DNA of 33,387 nucleotides from the NCBI GenBank assembly GCA_029856155.1, contig JAHQWL010000057.1, positions 1 through 33,387 of the forward strand. Direction: 5' to 3'. The notes below the pieces were generated by a model. It was not told where the DNA came from, made no database searches, and saw nothing but the letters and a program-made list of their open reading frames with translations. A program made the translations under genes and the position numbers. Positions 1-8,230 of this stretch are shown in pieces; within the stretch, counting starts at the first letter, position 1; each line of letters opens with the position of its first letter. Source of the stretch: Promethearchaeia archaeon (GTDB lineage: Archaea > Asgardarchaeota > Lokiarchaeia > Sigyniarchaeales > SOKP01).

Positions 1-121
1 TTTGTTTTATTCATATACGACAATAAGTAAATTTTATAACTTTGGGTTAATCGTAATTATCAATATTAACATCAAACAATTTAAAATAATATAAATAAAA
101 ACAAAATAAGTGATATTTGAA

Positions 122-496
122 ATGGTTAATTTTAAAGTAATTGATACTGGCGCTCCTAAAGCTGGACCCTACAATCTTGGGATTAAAGCTGGTAACCTTA
201 TTTTCATATCGGGACAAGTAACTACTCCAGAGACTCGAGATATAAAAGGGCAAACATTAGCTGCTTTAGAAAAAATTAAAAAAGTACTTGAAGCTGCGGG
301 AGCACAGGTTTCCAACTTAGTGAAGGTAACAGTGTTTTTAAAAACTATTACTGATTTCAATGAGATGAATAATGCTTATAAAGAATTTTTTGAGCAAAAT
401 AGTGTATCTGAAAAATTTCCTACAAGAACTACAATTCAGGCAACATGTCCTCTTCCATACGGATTAGTTGAAATTGATGCAATAGCAATATTATAA
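122..496 (+). CDS. ridA: RidA family enamine/imine deaminase
   Basis: A protein of about 124 residues, the usual size for the YjgF/YER057c/UK114 (RidA) family. These trimeric cytosolic enzymes hydrolyse reactive enamine/imine intermediates released by PLP-dependent amino-acid dehydratases. Visible family marks are the N-terminal APKAGPYNLGIKAGNLIFIS block with the following GQV, and the C-terminal FPTRTTIQ and VEIDAIAIL. The Arg of PTRT matches the substrate-carboxylate-binding Arg of RidA, and the Glu of VEIDA matches the conserved late Glu. A GTG at 110 would add four residues, but the ATG at 122 gives the normal RidA start. It stands ahead of peptide and amide hydrolases, in keeping with amino-acid catabolism, though the 120-base gap does not prove co-transcription. 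Confidence 0.93.
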   Translation: MVNFKVIDTGAPKAGPYNLGIKAGNLIFISGQVTTPETRDIKGQTLAALEKIKKVLEAAGAQVSNLVKVTVFLKTITDFNEMNNAYKEFFEQNSVSEKFPTRTTIQATCPLPYGLVEIDAIAIL

Positions 497-502
497 TCTA
501 AA

Positions 503-550
503 TTCTTATAATTTTCTTTATAATTTATTTTCTTTATAACTTTATAATTT
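503..550. repeat. short tandem-like AT repeat, CTTTATAA units
   Basis: Directly after ridA the motif CTTTATAAyTT recurs about four times, at about 505, 516, 532 and 540, the first copy lacking one T. It may serve as a T-rich termination region for ridA or may simply be AT-rich low complexity. Function is inferred only. Confidence 0.35.
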
Positions 551-623
551 CATCAGAAAATACTTTATATAGATAATAACATTTTTATTTTTATTAAAAA
601 TTATAAAATAACTCGTGAAAATA

Positions 624-1850
624 ATGGATGATATGGAAAAGGCAATTATAGAAAAAATAGATACTATGAAAGATGAAATAATCCAATTTCTCCAGAATAT
701 GGTTAAGATTCCTTCTGAAGTACCACCGGGGAAGTATAAAGAAATATCTAAATTTGTTGAATCTAAAATGAAGGAATTCAAGATAAATACAAAAGTTAAA
801 AAGAAAAATATTGTTGGAGAAATAGGAAATGAAAATAAGCTATCTCTAATATTTAATGCTCATATTGACACAGTTGCCACATATGATGGTTGGACTAAAG
901 ATCCACATGGAGGAGAGATTGTTGGGAATAAAGTTTATGGCCGTGGAGCAGCTGATGATAAGGCATGTGTTACAGCAGAAATTTTCGCCGCTAAAGCTTT
1001 ATTAGATCTTGGAGTAAATTTAAATGGAAAATTAATAATAACTGCTGTAATAAATGAGGAAATTGGTGGTTTATTAGGTGCTGAATATCTTGTAAAGGAT
1101 GAAGTTATAACTGGAGATGCTTGTATATTAGGTGATGTTTGTTGTGATTATCCAATTGCTTATCTAGGTGGAACAATGCAAATTAGCTTTATTATTAAAG
1201 GAATACGTCGCCATGCTCAAACTTATCCAGATTTACCTCCACCTTATCGCAGTAAATACTCAGCAATTAATGCTATTGGGAAGATGTTAAAAATTATGAA
1301 TTTTTTAATGGAATTACAGGAAGAATTCAAACAAATTGAAACCAAATATCCTTTGCACCCCGATTTTCCATGCAGTATAAGTTCAGTAAATTTTACAATG
1401 ATAAATGGAGGAAAATCTGTTACCACAATTCCAGATAATTGTATTTTACAATGTTTGATTAGCGTTATTCCAGAAATGGATCTGGATAATTTCAAGGAGA
1501 GAATCTTTAATTATGTCGAAACTCTTAAAAAAGAAGACCCCAACTTAAATATTAAAGTTCAAATTGGAGCTTATATGAGACCTCATATAACAGATACAAA
1601 TTCTATTTTTGCACAAGTAGTGAAAGAAGCATTCAATACTGTTTTCGAAGAAGAAAGAGAATTTAAGGCATTTATACCAACTACAGATGCTCAAATATTT
1701 CAAGAAAAAGGTATAGAAACTATTTTAATTGGACCTCTTAGAGGAGAGAATAATCATCATGCTCAAGATGAATTTGTCTATATTGATGATCTCATGAATG
1801 TAACGAAAATCTATGCTTTAACCGCTTTGAATTATCTTAAAAAAGTCTGA
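624..1850 (+). CDS. M20 family metallopeptidase (ArgE/DapE/carboxypeptidase-like)
   Basis: A protein of about 408 residues with the complete M20 co-catalytic two-metal site. The first HxD (NAHIDT, His about 80) is followed by the Asp of GRGAADDKA (about 111), the base/ligand pair INEEIGG (Glu145-Glu146), and a late His in NNHHAQDE (about 378). The stretch RRHAQTYPDLPPPY lies where M20 proteins carry their dimerisation-domain His. The family removes N-acyl groups or C-terminal residues from amino acids and small peptides; the substrate cannot be told from sequence. ATG 624 is preferred, with GTG 615 or ATG 633 possible. The secernin-like hydrolase follows 44 bases later on the same strand, so the two are probably co-transcribed. 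Confidence 0.88.
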   Translation: MDDMEKAIIEKIDTMKDEIIQFLQNMVKIPSEVPPGKYKEISKFVESKMKEFKINTKVKKKNIVGEIGNENKLSLIFNAHIDTVATYDGWTKDPHGGEIVGNKVYGRGAADDKACVTAEIFAAKALLDLGVNLNGKLIITAVINEEIGGLLGAEYLVKDEVITGDACILGDVCCDYPIAYLGGTMQISFIIKGIRRHAQTYPDLPPPYRSKYSAINAIGKMLKIMNFLMELQEEFKQIETKYPLHPDFPCSISSVNFTMINGGKSVTTIPDNCILQCLISVIPEMDLDNFKERIFNYVETLKKEDPNLNIKVQIGAYMRPHITDTNSIFAQVVKEAFNTVFEEEREFKAFIPTTDAQIFQEKGIETILIGPLRGENNHHAQDEFVYIDDLMNVTKIYALTALNYLKKV

Positions 1851-1894
1851 TTCTCTACATATTTGTTCCATATATTTCATTGAAATGATGCTTT

Positions 1895-3061
1895 ATGTGT
1901 GATACTTTAATCGCATTAGGGAATTCAACAGAAGATGGAAGTATAATTTTTGGTAAGAATTCGGATCGCCCATTTAATGAGGTACAATTGATCGTCTATT
2001 CCCCCAAAATGAGCTTTGAAAAAGGAGATACATTAAAGTGCACATACATAGAAATTCCTCAAGTTTCTGAAACCTATGCTGTTTTGCTCAGCCAACCATA
2101 CTGGATGTGGGGTGCAGAAATGGGTACTAATGAGTATGGAGTTGTAATTGGAAATGAAGCAGTGCATACACATGAGCCCCTAAGAAGTACCGGACTCTTA
2201 GGAATGGATTTATTAAGGTTAGGTCTTGAGAGAGGTGAAACTGCAAAAAAAGCAATGGAGATAATCATTGATTTATTAGAAAAACTTGGACAAGGAGGTG
2301 GTTGTGCATTTGACGATCCGAGTTGGATATATCACAATTCGTTTATAATTGCAGATCCCAAAGAAGCTTATGTTTTAGAGACTGCTGATAAATGGTGGAT
2401 CATAGAAAAGATTAAAGATGTGCGATCAATTTCAAATGGTATTACTATTAGAGGTAAGGGAGACTTCAGAAAAAACGGAATAATTCAATATGCTATTGAA
2501 AAACAATATTGCAAAAATGAAGGAGAATTCGATTTTGCTGAAACTTTTTCTGGATCTCCAATTTCTACTATTCCTTCACCCTATTCAAGAGAAGGAAAAT
2601 CTTCAATTTTGTTGAATGAGAATATAGGAAAAATAACTCCTAAATTAATGATGGAATTTCTGAGGGACCATCAAGCAGGAATTTGCATGCATGGCGGTTT
2701 TGAGTCAACTGGTTCTCTAGTCTCCCATTTAAGGAATAAAAATAAATCAATTCACTGGTTTACGGGAACTACTCTTCCATGCATAAGCATCTATAAACCT
2801 TATGCTTTTTCTATAGAAGGTCAAAAGTATTATGACCCTGGACCATATTCAAACATTGATTCTGATTGGTTTTGGGTAAAACATGCTAGATCTAAACCTG
2901 TAAATAGAAAACTTGAACTTAGAAACATTGAAAATTCAATTATCTCAAGAGTAGATGATCTTATAATTCAAGAAGACAAAATTTCTGAAGAAATTTTCCT
3001 TCAAAATGTAAAAATATTAAATTTAGAAGCATGGAATAAATCCTATAAGATGATTAATTAA
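1895..3061 (+). CDS. Secernin / C69-type N-terminal nucleophile hydrolase
   Basis: A 388-residue protein beginning MCDTLIALGNSTEDGSIIFG, the hallmark start of secernins and C69 dipeptidases, followed by KNSDRP and the downstream GWT-like region TNEYGVVIGNEA. Cys2 would become the N-terminal nucleophile after removal of Met1. The family includes eukaryotic secernins and bacterial dipeptidases and acylases. The match at the very N-terminus fixes the ATG at 1895. No signal peptide is seen, so it is probably cytosolic. It follows the M20 peptidase closely, suggesting a two-gene unit for peptide or amide degradation. The exact substrate is unknown. Confidence 0.85.
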   Translation: MCDTLIALGNSTEDGSIIFGKNSDRPFNEVQLIVYSPKMSFEKGDTLKCTYIEIPQVSETYAVLLSQPYWMWGAEMGTNEYGVVIGNEAVHTHEPLRSTGLLGMDLLRLGLERGETAKKAMEIIIDLLEKLGQGGGCAFDDPSWIYHNSFIIADPKEAYVLETADKWWIIEKIKDVRSISNGITIRGKGDFRKNGIIQYAIEKQYCKNEGEFDFAETFSGSPISTIPSPYSREGKSSILLNENIGKITPKLMMEFLRDHQAGICMHGGFESTGSLVSHLRNKNKSIHWFTGTTLPCISIYKPYAFSIEGQKYYDPGPYSNIDSDWFWVKHARSKPVNRKLELRNIENSIISRVDDLIIQEDKISEEIFLQNVKILNLEAWNKSYKMIN

Positions 3062-3067
3062 ATTTAT

Positions 3068-4477
3068 CTACTTACTTTTATTTTTTATTTCTTTAAAGAG
3101 TTCTAACATCTTCCTTTCTATAAAATACCCACATATAGGACTAAAACTAGCAAGTGGTTCATATCCACCTTCTTCAATATAATCCTTAGCAGGAAATAAA
3201 TACGATACCCAATCGTTTGAGTTTTGAAATATGAAAGAATTCTCTTTTCCTGTAGGTGATTTTTCAAGAAATAGATCACCATAATCTTCAAAAAGTTCGC
3301 CTGGAACGGTCATTATACCAATTGATTTTGAAGTTAATTCATATTCGAAATTAATTTTGATAAATTGTATTACAGTTTTTGCATGAATTTTAAATTTTTT
3401 TCGCTTTATAGTAAAAGAAGGAAAATTGGCGTTTTCTAAAATTATTTTTGCAACTTTCAATAAAAGATATTTCTTAAGTGAATAAACTAGTTTGTTCCTA
3501 AACCAAGTTTTAGAGAAATATTTAAAATCTTTCAAAGGGATCCAGAAGGAATTTAAATAGAATTGAAATTCTAAACTAGTATTATAATCCTTTTTAGGAA
3601 TTGACTTTGCTAAATATAATGCCTCTTCAGCAATCATATATCCTATATTTTTTGTGTGATTGTATGTACCCAATTGATCATAAATCAAAGATTTATCGAG
3701 TTCTAATTTTTGATAATTTGTACCACAGGTTGTAATAGGGTTTATGTCCCCTGAAGTACCGTTAAAAAAAATTACACCAACCTTGTTATTGGTGAGTTGG
3801 GTAATTCTTTCTATAACTTTTCCGGGATAATCTGCAGATAATTTATTGTTTTGGAAAGATAATGTTGTTGGATGGCAAGAGTAATTAATAATAAATCCAA
3901 TTAAGCCATTATTGTCTACATTAATGAAAGAAATTACCCCTAAGTCTGGAATTGATTGACGAGTTGGATGTCTTCTATTTATAACAATATCAGGATTAAA
4001 TTTTTTTTTAAACCATGCCAATTTGCATGGTATTAAATTATTAGTTAAAACTTCAACCATTTTGACAATCTGACTTACAAACCATACAATATAATCGTCA
4101 CTTCGATTACGACCGAACATTATCCCTTTCATTACGTTTAACAGACCACCCGGCCAATGAAACTCACCAGTAAGATCAGGTGCAGAATGAGTATGGGTAC
4201 AATGAATTAAAATTTGGTCAGCTTCAAGAGAGGGATGGTTCTCTTTAATTTTTTTCTTAATGTAATTACAGAGTGCTATTGGGATCTTCAATAAATCTAA
4301 CGAGATTAGTAATAGTACATTTTTTTCTTTTTTTTTATTTCTACCTTCAATCAGAACTCCATACGCATATATATCATCTAATATGCCCATACAAGGATGT
4401 TTTCGCGCATAACCCGCCATGGGTCTAACATTATAATCTTTAGGTGAAATTATTTTATTACTAAAAGAAACTCTCAT
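3068..4477 (-). CDS. Neutral/alkaline ceramidase-like hydrolase domain protein
   Basis: A 469-residue protein resembling the N-terminal domain of neutral/alkaline non-lysosomal ceramidases (Pfam family 04734). Seen in order are RPMAGYARKHPCMGILDDIY near the N-terminus, the zinc-binding HCTHTHSAPD, a third His in NYSCHPTTLS, and NGTSGDINP. True ceramidases have GNLSP at the last site, with the Ser as nucleophile; here that Ser is Asn (GDINP), a change also common in prokaryotic relatives, so ceramidase activity itself is doubtful. The C-terminal Ig-like domain of bacterial ceramidases is absent or unrecognisable, and there is no signal peptide. It converges tail-to-tail on the secernin gene with a 6-base gap. 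Confidence 0.75.
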   Translation of the reverse strand: MRVSFSNKIISPKDYNVRPMAGYARKHPCMGILDDIYAYGVLIEGRNKKKEKNVLLLISLDLLKIPIALCNYIKKKIKENHPSLEADQILIHCTHTHSAPDLTGEFHWPGGLLNVMKGIMFGRNRSDDYIVWFVSQIVKMVEVLTNNLIPCKLAWFKKKFNPDIVINRRHPTRQSIPDLGVISFINVDNNGLIGFIINYSCHPTTLSFQNNKLSADYPGKVIERITQLTNNKVGVIFFNGTSGDINPITTCGTNYQKLELDKSLIYDQLGTYNHTKNIGYMIAEEALYLAKSIPKKDYNTSLEFQFYLNSFWIPLKDFKYFSKTWFRNKLVYSLKKYLLLKVAKIILENANFPSFTIKRKKFKIHAKTVIQFIKINFEYELTSKSIGIMTVPGELFEDYGDLFLEKSPTGKENSFIFQNSNDWVSYLFPAKDYIEEGGYEPLASFSPICGYFIERKMLELFKEIKNKSK

Positions 4478-4504
4478 TAGTTTATATTTAAAATGAAATA
4501 AAAC

Positions 4505-4618
4505 AAAAAGCTTTTTTTATAAGATGAAATTAAAATCTCAGCATGAAATACCATTTAAAAAAACTTAATAGTTTTGGAGTATTTTTCCTATTAATTTTAT
4601 AAGATTAAAAAGCTTTTT
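4505..4618. repeat. Paired palindrome AAAAAGCTTTTT with TTTTATAAGAT in divergent promoter region
   Basis: The 12-base palindrome AAAAAGCTTTTT occurs at 4505-4516 and again at 4607-4618. The word TTTTATAAGAT abuts each copy, after the first (to 4525) and before the second (from 4595). The pair sits between the divergent ceramidase-like gene and eL33. It could be an operator or nucleosome-phasing element, or chance in AT-rich DNA. Confidence 0.4.
4595..4602 (+). promoter_or_regulatory. TATA box of eL33 gene
   Basis: TTTTATAA is centred about 31 bases before the ATG at 4630. With archaeal spacing, transcription would start about 5 bases before the start codon, and no Shine-Dalgarno sequence is present, so the mRNA is nearly leaderless. 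Confidence 0.5.
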
Positions 4619-4629
4619 AGTATTCATCT

Positions 4630-4923
4630 ATGTCGTTAAATAAATTAAACCTCTTGGGTATGGAAGGAGTTATTTCAAATTATAGACGTGGGCGTCATAC
4701 TGTGCATCAAAAACACTGTATCTTAGTTTTCCCTAATATTGAAACAAGAAAAGATGCTAATAAGCTAATTGGGAGAACAGTTGTTTGGATTACTCCTACC
4801 GGTAAAGAATTAAAGGGAATTATATCCCGAGCTCATGGTAATAATGGAGCTGTAAGAGCTCATTTTAAGAAAGCAGGAGTTCCAGGCCAAGCGCTTGGTA
4901 AAAAAGTAAAAATTATTAAATAG
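4630..4923 (+). CDS. rpl35ae: Ribosomal protein eL33 (L35Ae)
   Basis: A 97-residue basic protein with the L35Ae pattern: GVISNYRRGRHTVHQKHCIL, then RKDANKLIGRTVVWITPTGK, ELKGIISRAHGNNGAVRAHF and the C-terminal PGQALGKKVKI. It is a large-subunit ribosomal protein shared by eukaryotes and a subset of archaea. Length and ends fit the family. It stands alone, with a near-leaderless promoter and a T-rich stretch just after the stop. Confidence 0.95.
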   Translation: MSLNKLNLLGMEGVISNYRRGRHTVHQKHCILVFPNIETRKDANKLIGRTVVWITPTGKELKGIISRAHGNNGAVRAHFKKAGVPGQALGKKVKIIK

Positions 4924-5084
4924 CTTTTTTCGTTCTATACCAATTTTTCTTCCTAGTTTTATCTGGATAATACATGATACACCCATATTATAATCTTTTT
5001 TTATATCTCGGAATTTCTTATTCTTCTGATAAAGCGATTTTAAACGAAATTTTTACTTTATTAGGTTGGGTTTAATTTTTAAAA

Positions 5085-7070
5085 ATGTCGGAACAAGTTT
5101 GTCGTTTTTGCCATAGTTATGTTAAGTTATCGTATTATTGTGAAGAATGCGGCTCTAGTTGTTGTTCTGATTGTCTCCATGAAAAAAAAGTTAATTTTTA
5201 TATTTGTCAAGATTGTAAATCCAAAAATATTCGAATCTTAGAATCTGAAAATAAGAAAGTTTGTCTGGATTGTGGTAAAAATAATATCGTTAAATTCAAT
5301 CAACTTCTAAAATCTTGTCCCAAATGTGATTCACATCAAATTATTAATATTTATGAGAAAAAGGAAGAACTTGAAAAAAGTTTTTTAGAATTGATTAAAA
5401 ATACACGCTCATTTGTTAATCCTTTAAAAGAAATTATTGAAAAGCTGTATATATTTCAATCAAAAATCAGAGAGGTAAGAGATCCTCCAAATAAGTGTTA
5501 TCACTATCCTAAAATGGAATCAGATTTATTAGCACTATTTAAACTATTTCTTTATATACAAAATACTTTACAGGAAAAAATTAGTGTTCATTTTCATCAA
5601 TTAAATCAAAATAAAGAATATTTCTTTGATATCTACACTCAACCTAATTCAAACATAACGATTATTGAAGGAATTTTTGAAAATTTATCTCGAAGTTATA
5701 ATGCAATTGATGAGTTTATAACTTTAAATATACAGACTTTTAGTGATAGTTTTGAGACCTTTGAAAAGAACCTGCAGTTTATCGCCAAAATTAGTTATTA
5801 TTTTAACACATACAAGAAACTAATAAGACTCGCAGAAGGCGAAAAACCTGTATATGCTATTTTTGCAAAATTAACTAATGGATTAAATACTCAGGAAAAG
5901 TATAAGAAAGATAAAGGAATTTTATTTATCACTAATTATGATCTATCATTTATCCATGAGCATGGAGTAGTTAAAAAGAAACAAGAATTAATTTTAAAAG
6001 CTCCTGTTGAAGACTTAACAAGAATAAAGGAAAAAGGTCGAGTTTTCAAAAAACTCTATATTGAATTTGCTTATGGAAAATATGAGTTTACATTACCTCC
6101 AAAAGCTGTTTCTAGAGTAATTGAATACATTCTTTTAGCAAGATCTTTTGACGAAACTACAATCTATGATGAAAAAACCGCAAAGAAACTTCAGCAAATA
6201 AATATTGATTTAAATGACTTAACCAACTTCATTGAAGAAAGTATTAACTCCTTCTTTAGTATAAAATGCCAATATAATAAGAGTTATGAAAATATACACC
6301 TTAATAATAAAGCTTTACCTAACCCTTTTAATGTTTACCCCAACCAAATGAATAATAATGCCTCTCGAGCATCACCTCAATTTAGGTATCCACAAAATAT
6401 GGCTCAACCGTGGCTCAAGGAGCAATATAGACCATATCCGGATAGCTTTAATTTTCCGGGAAATCCACAAAATATTCATCCTTCCTCATTTCAAACCCCT
6501 CAATTTATGCCAAACTATCATCAACCTAACTATGACAAGCATAGATTCTTTTCACAAAATTTATATGAGCAAAATCGTGTTCAAAATTATAATCCGGAAA
6601 GAATAAATTCTGATAATGAATTACTTCACAACTTAAATCCATACATTCAGAACCAAGGAGGCAATATAAACAACCAATATAATGAAGATGATTATTTTCT
6701 AAACAAAGATACTATGTTCCAAGATTATAATAGAAATCATTTATCAGAATTATTTGATTTAGAACATAATCAACCAAATAAATCTTATCGGTATAAACGG
6801 AAATTGTTCAAACTAGATAAGGAAAAAAATGAAAAGATGACTGAACTAAACAAAGAGAGATATAGTTTGAAAGAAACTCTAAAAAAATTGGATGCTAAAT
6901 TCGATCAAGGATTGATCTCTGAAACGGATTATTTTAAAACCTTTAAGAATTTACAAAAAGAAATTTATTTAATTGAAAAAAAAATACAAAATCTTCAAGA
7001 AAATATTGAAGAAGTCGAAGAACTCAAAAGAAGTAGTAGAAGTTTTGATAATAAACGATTTTATACATAA
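5085..7070 (+). CDS. Large zinc-finger / coiled-coil / PH-like protein with low-complexity linker (unknown function)
   Basis: A 661-residue protein with eukaryote-like architecture; I do not recognise the full-length family. Residues 6-44 hold a Cys-rich B-box/RING-like cluster (pairs at C6/C9, C19/C22, C27/C30, C41/C44), and residues 60-81 a second zinc ribbon (CLDC, CPKC). Residues 90-250 look helical. Residues about 251-355 look like a PH/GRAM-type beta domain (KGILFITNYDLSFIHEHG, then LYIEFAYGKYEFTLPP). Residues about 415-555 are rich in Asn, Gln, Pro and Tyr, with almost no predicted structure. Residues 570-645 are a charged coiled coil containing a SHOCT-like stretch, LDAKFDQGLISETDYFKTF. 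There are no membrane helices or signal peptide. It lies between eL33 and the MetE-like gene with its own upstream region. A membrane- or protein-binding scaffold role is inferred only. Confidence 0.75.
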   Translation: MSEQVCRFCHSYVKLSYYCEECGSSCCSDCLHEKKVNFYICQDCKSKNIRILESENKKVCLDCGKNNIVKFNQLLKSCPKCDSHQIINIYEKKEELEKSFLELIKNTRSFVNPLKEIIEKLYIFQSKIREVRDPPNKCYHYPKMESDLLALFKLFLYIQNTLQEKISVHFHQLNQNKEYFFDIYTQPNSNITIIEGIFENLSRSYNAIDEFITLNIQTFSDSFETFEKNLQFIAKISYYFNTYKKLIRLAEGEKPVYAIFAKLTNGLNTQEKYKKDKGILFITNYDLSFIHEHGVVKKKQELILKAPVEDLTRIKEKGRVFKKLYIEFAYGKYEFTLPPKAVSRVIEYILLARSFDETTIYDEKTAKKLQQINIDLNDLTNFIEESINSFFSIKCQYNKSYENIHLNNKALPNPFNVYPNQMNNNASRASPQFRYPQNMAQPWLKEQYRPYPDSFNFPGNPQNIHPSSFQTPQFMPNYHQPNYDKHRFFSQNLYEQNRVQNYNPERINSDNELLHNLNPYIQNQGGNINNQYNEDDYFLNKDTMFQDYNRNHLSELFDLEHNQPNKSYRYKRKLFKLDKEKNEKMTELNKERYSLKETLKKLDAKFDQGLISETDYFKTFKNLQKEIYLIEKKIQNLQENIEEVEELKRSSRSFDNKRFYT

Positions 7071-7150
7071 AATAATATTTTTTGTTTTTATGCTAAATCT
7101 GCATATTTTATTTATTATAAATTTATATTTTTATCACTATTCTATATCCC

Positions 7151-8170
7151 ATGGATAAAGAGGATGGACTATTTACTACAGTCGTCGGAAGCTGGCCTTT
7201 AAGTGATACCGATGAAAATATGTTAAGAGTTTTCACTGATTTAATTCAAATAGGTATCGATTTTCCATGCTACCCTCAACTCCTATCTATGACACACCAA
7301 TTCTTATCCCCTTTATCAGAAATCACTCCTCAATTAAAAGAAATTGATGAGAAATTTTATTTATATGAGGAATTTGAAGTACCAAAGCAACCGATAGCCC
7401 TAGAATATGGAGAATTTATTACTAATTTTTTTAATGAACATCCAAATCTTAAAGAATCAATTAAAGGTACTAAAGCCTGCATAACTGGACCTTTCACTTT
7501 AACATTTGAAACAATACTGAAAAATGATATCGCTAAGGGTTTAAAACCAATAATTTTCGAAGAACCACGAGCGGTGATGGTTGATTGGATTGTGGATAAG
7601 TTTGCTGAAGTTATAAAGCAAATTGCATCCGCCTATAGTGATATGGGAATAGATATTGTTTCTTGCGATGAACCAATATTAGGATTGTTAGTAGGAAGGA
7701 AAATTTTATTCCATTCAGAAGATTTTATTATTGATACTATTAATAAAGCAATATCAGGAATAAAAGGGTTAACATCGATCCACGTATGTGGAAGGATTAG
7801 TCCCAATTTACGTGATCTTCTTTTAAAAACAAATGTGAAGATTTTGGATCATGAATTCCGTACAAATGAGCAGAATTTTAAGATTTTTGAAAAAAAACAT
7901 TTCCAGGAAACTGATAAATTCTTAGCATTGGGAACGGTAGAATCTAAATTTGTTCCTATTCCCGATAAAAATATTAATGATTATGTGGAAACAGTCGAAT
8001 TTCTTAAAAATTATATTAGAAAAGGAATAGAACAATATGGGAGAGAGAATTTAATAATTAAGCCAGACTGTGGCTTCTATCCATTAAAGGTTTTTGGAGA
8101 AAATGATGGTTATGAAATTGCTTTCAAAAAAGTGAAAAATATGGTTCTTGCCTTAAATGAACTAAAATAG
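7151..8170 (+). CDS. MetE C-terminal-like cobalamin-independent methionine synthase family protein
   Basis: A 339-residue single-barrel protein of the kind archaea use in place of the two-barrel bacterial MetE. It starts with TTVVGSWPLSD, the usual N-terminus of this domain. All four expected zinc ligands are present: His211 and Cys213 in SIHVCGR, Glu235 in ILDHEF, and Cys307 in KPDCGFYPL. The His-Cys and Cys-Glu spacings (2 and 22 residues) match MetE. It probably transfers a methyl group to homocysteine or another thiol, perhaps from a corrinoid protein as shown for methanogen MetE. Related UROD-type methyltransferases are the alternative. The ATG at 7151 has no Shine-Dalgarno sequence. Confidence 0.82.
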   Translation: MDKEDGLFTTVVGSWPLSDTDENMLRVFTDLIQIGIDFPCYPQLLSMTHQFLSPLSEITPQLKEIDEKFYLYEEFEVPKQPIALEYGEFITNFFNEHPNLKESIKGTKACITGPFTLTFETILKNDIAKGLKPIIFEEPRAVMVDWIVDKFAEVIKQIASAYSDMGIDIVSCDEPILGLLVGRKILFHSEDFIIDTINKAISGIKGLTSIHVCGRISPNLRDLLLKTNVKILDHEFRTNEQNFKIFEKKHFQETDKFLALGTVESKFVPIPDKNINDYVETVEFLKNYIRKGIEQYGRENLIIKPDCGFYPLKVFGENDGYEIAFKKVKNMVLALNELK

Positions 8171-8230
8171 ATACTACTAGAATAAAAATATATTAAGAAT
8201 AATGAAAAAGTAAATTATTTCTAAAAAAGC

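Noticed and set aside
1..121. Possible gene on the minus strand at the left edge
   Set aside because: Low-complexity Tyr/Phe/Asn-rich translation of AT-rich DNA overlapping ridA; no domain seen.
6973..7158. Small frame overlapping the end of the zinc-finger gene and the MetE-like start
   Set aside because: Its first half is the coiled-coil DNA read in another frame, and the rest is AT-rich translation.
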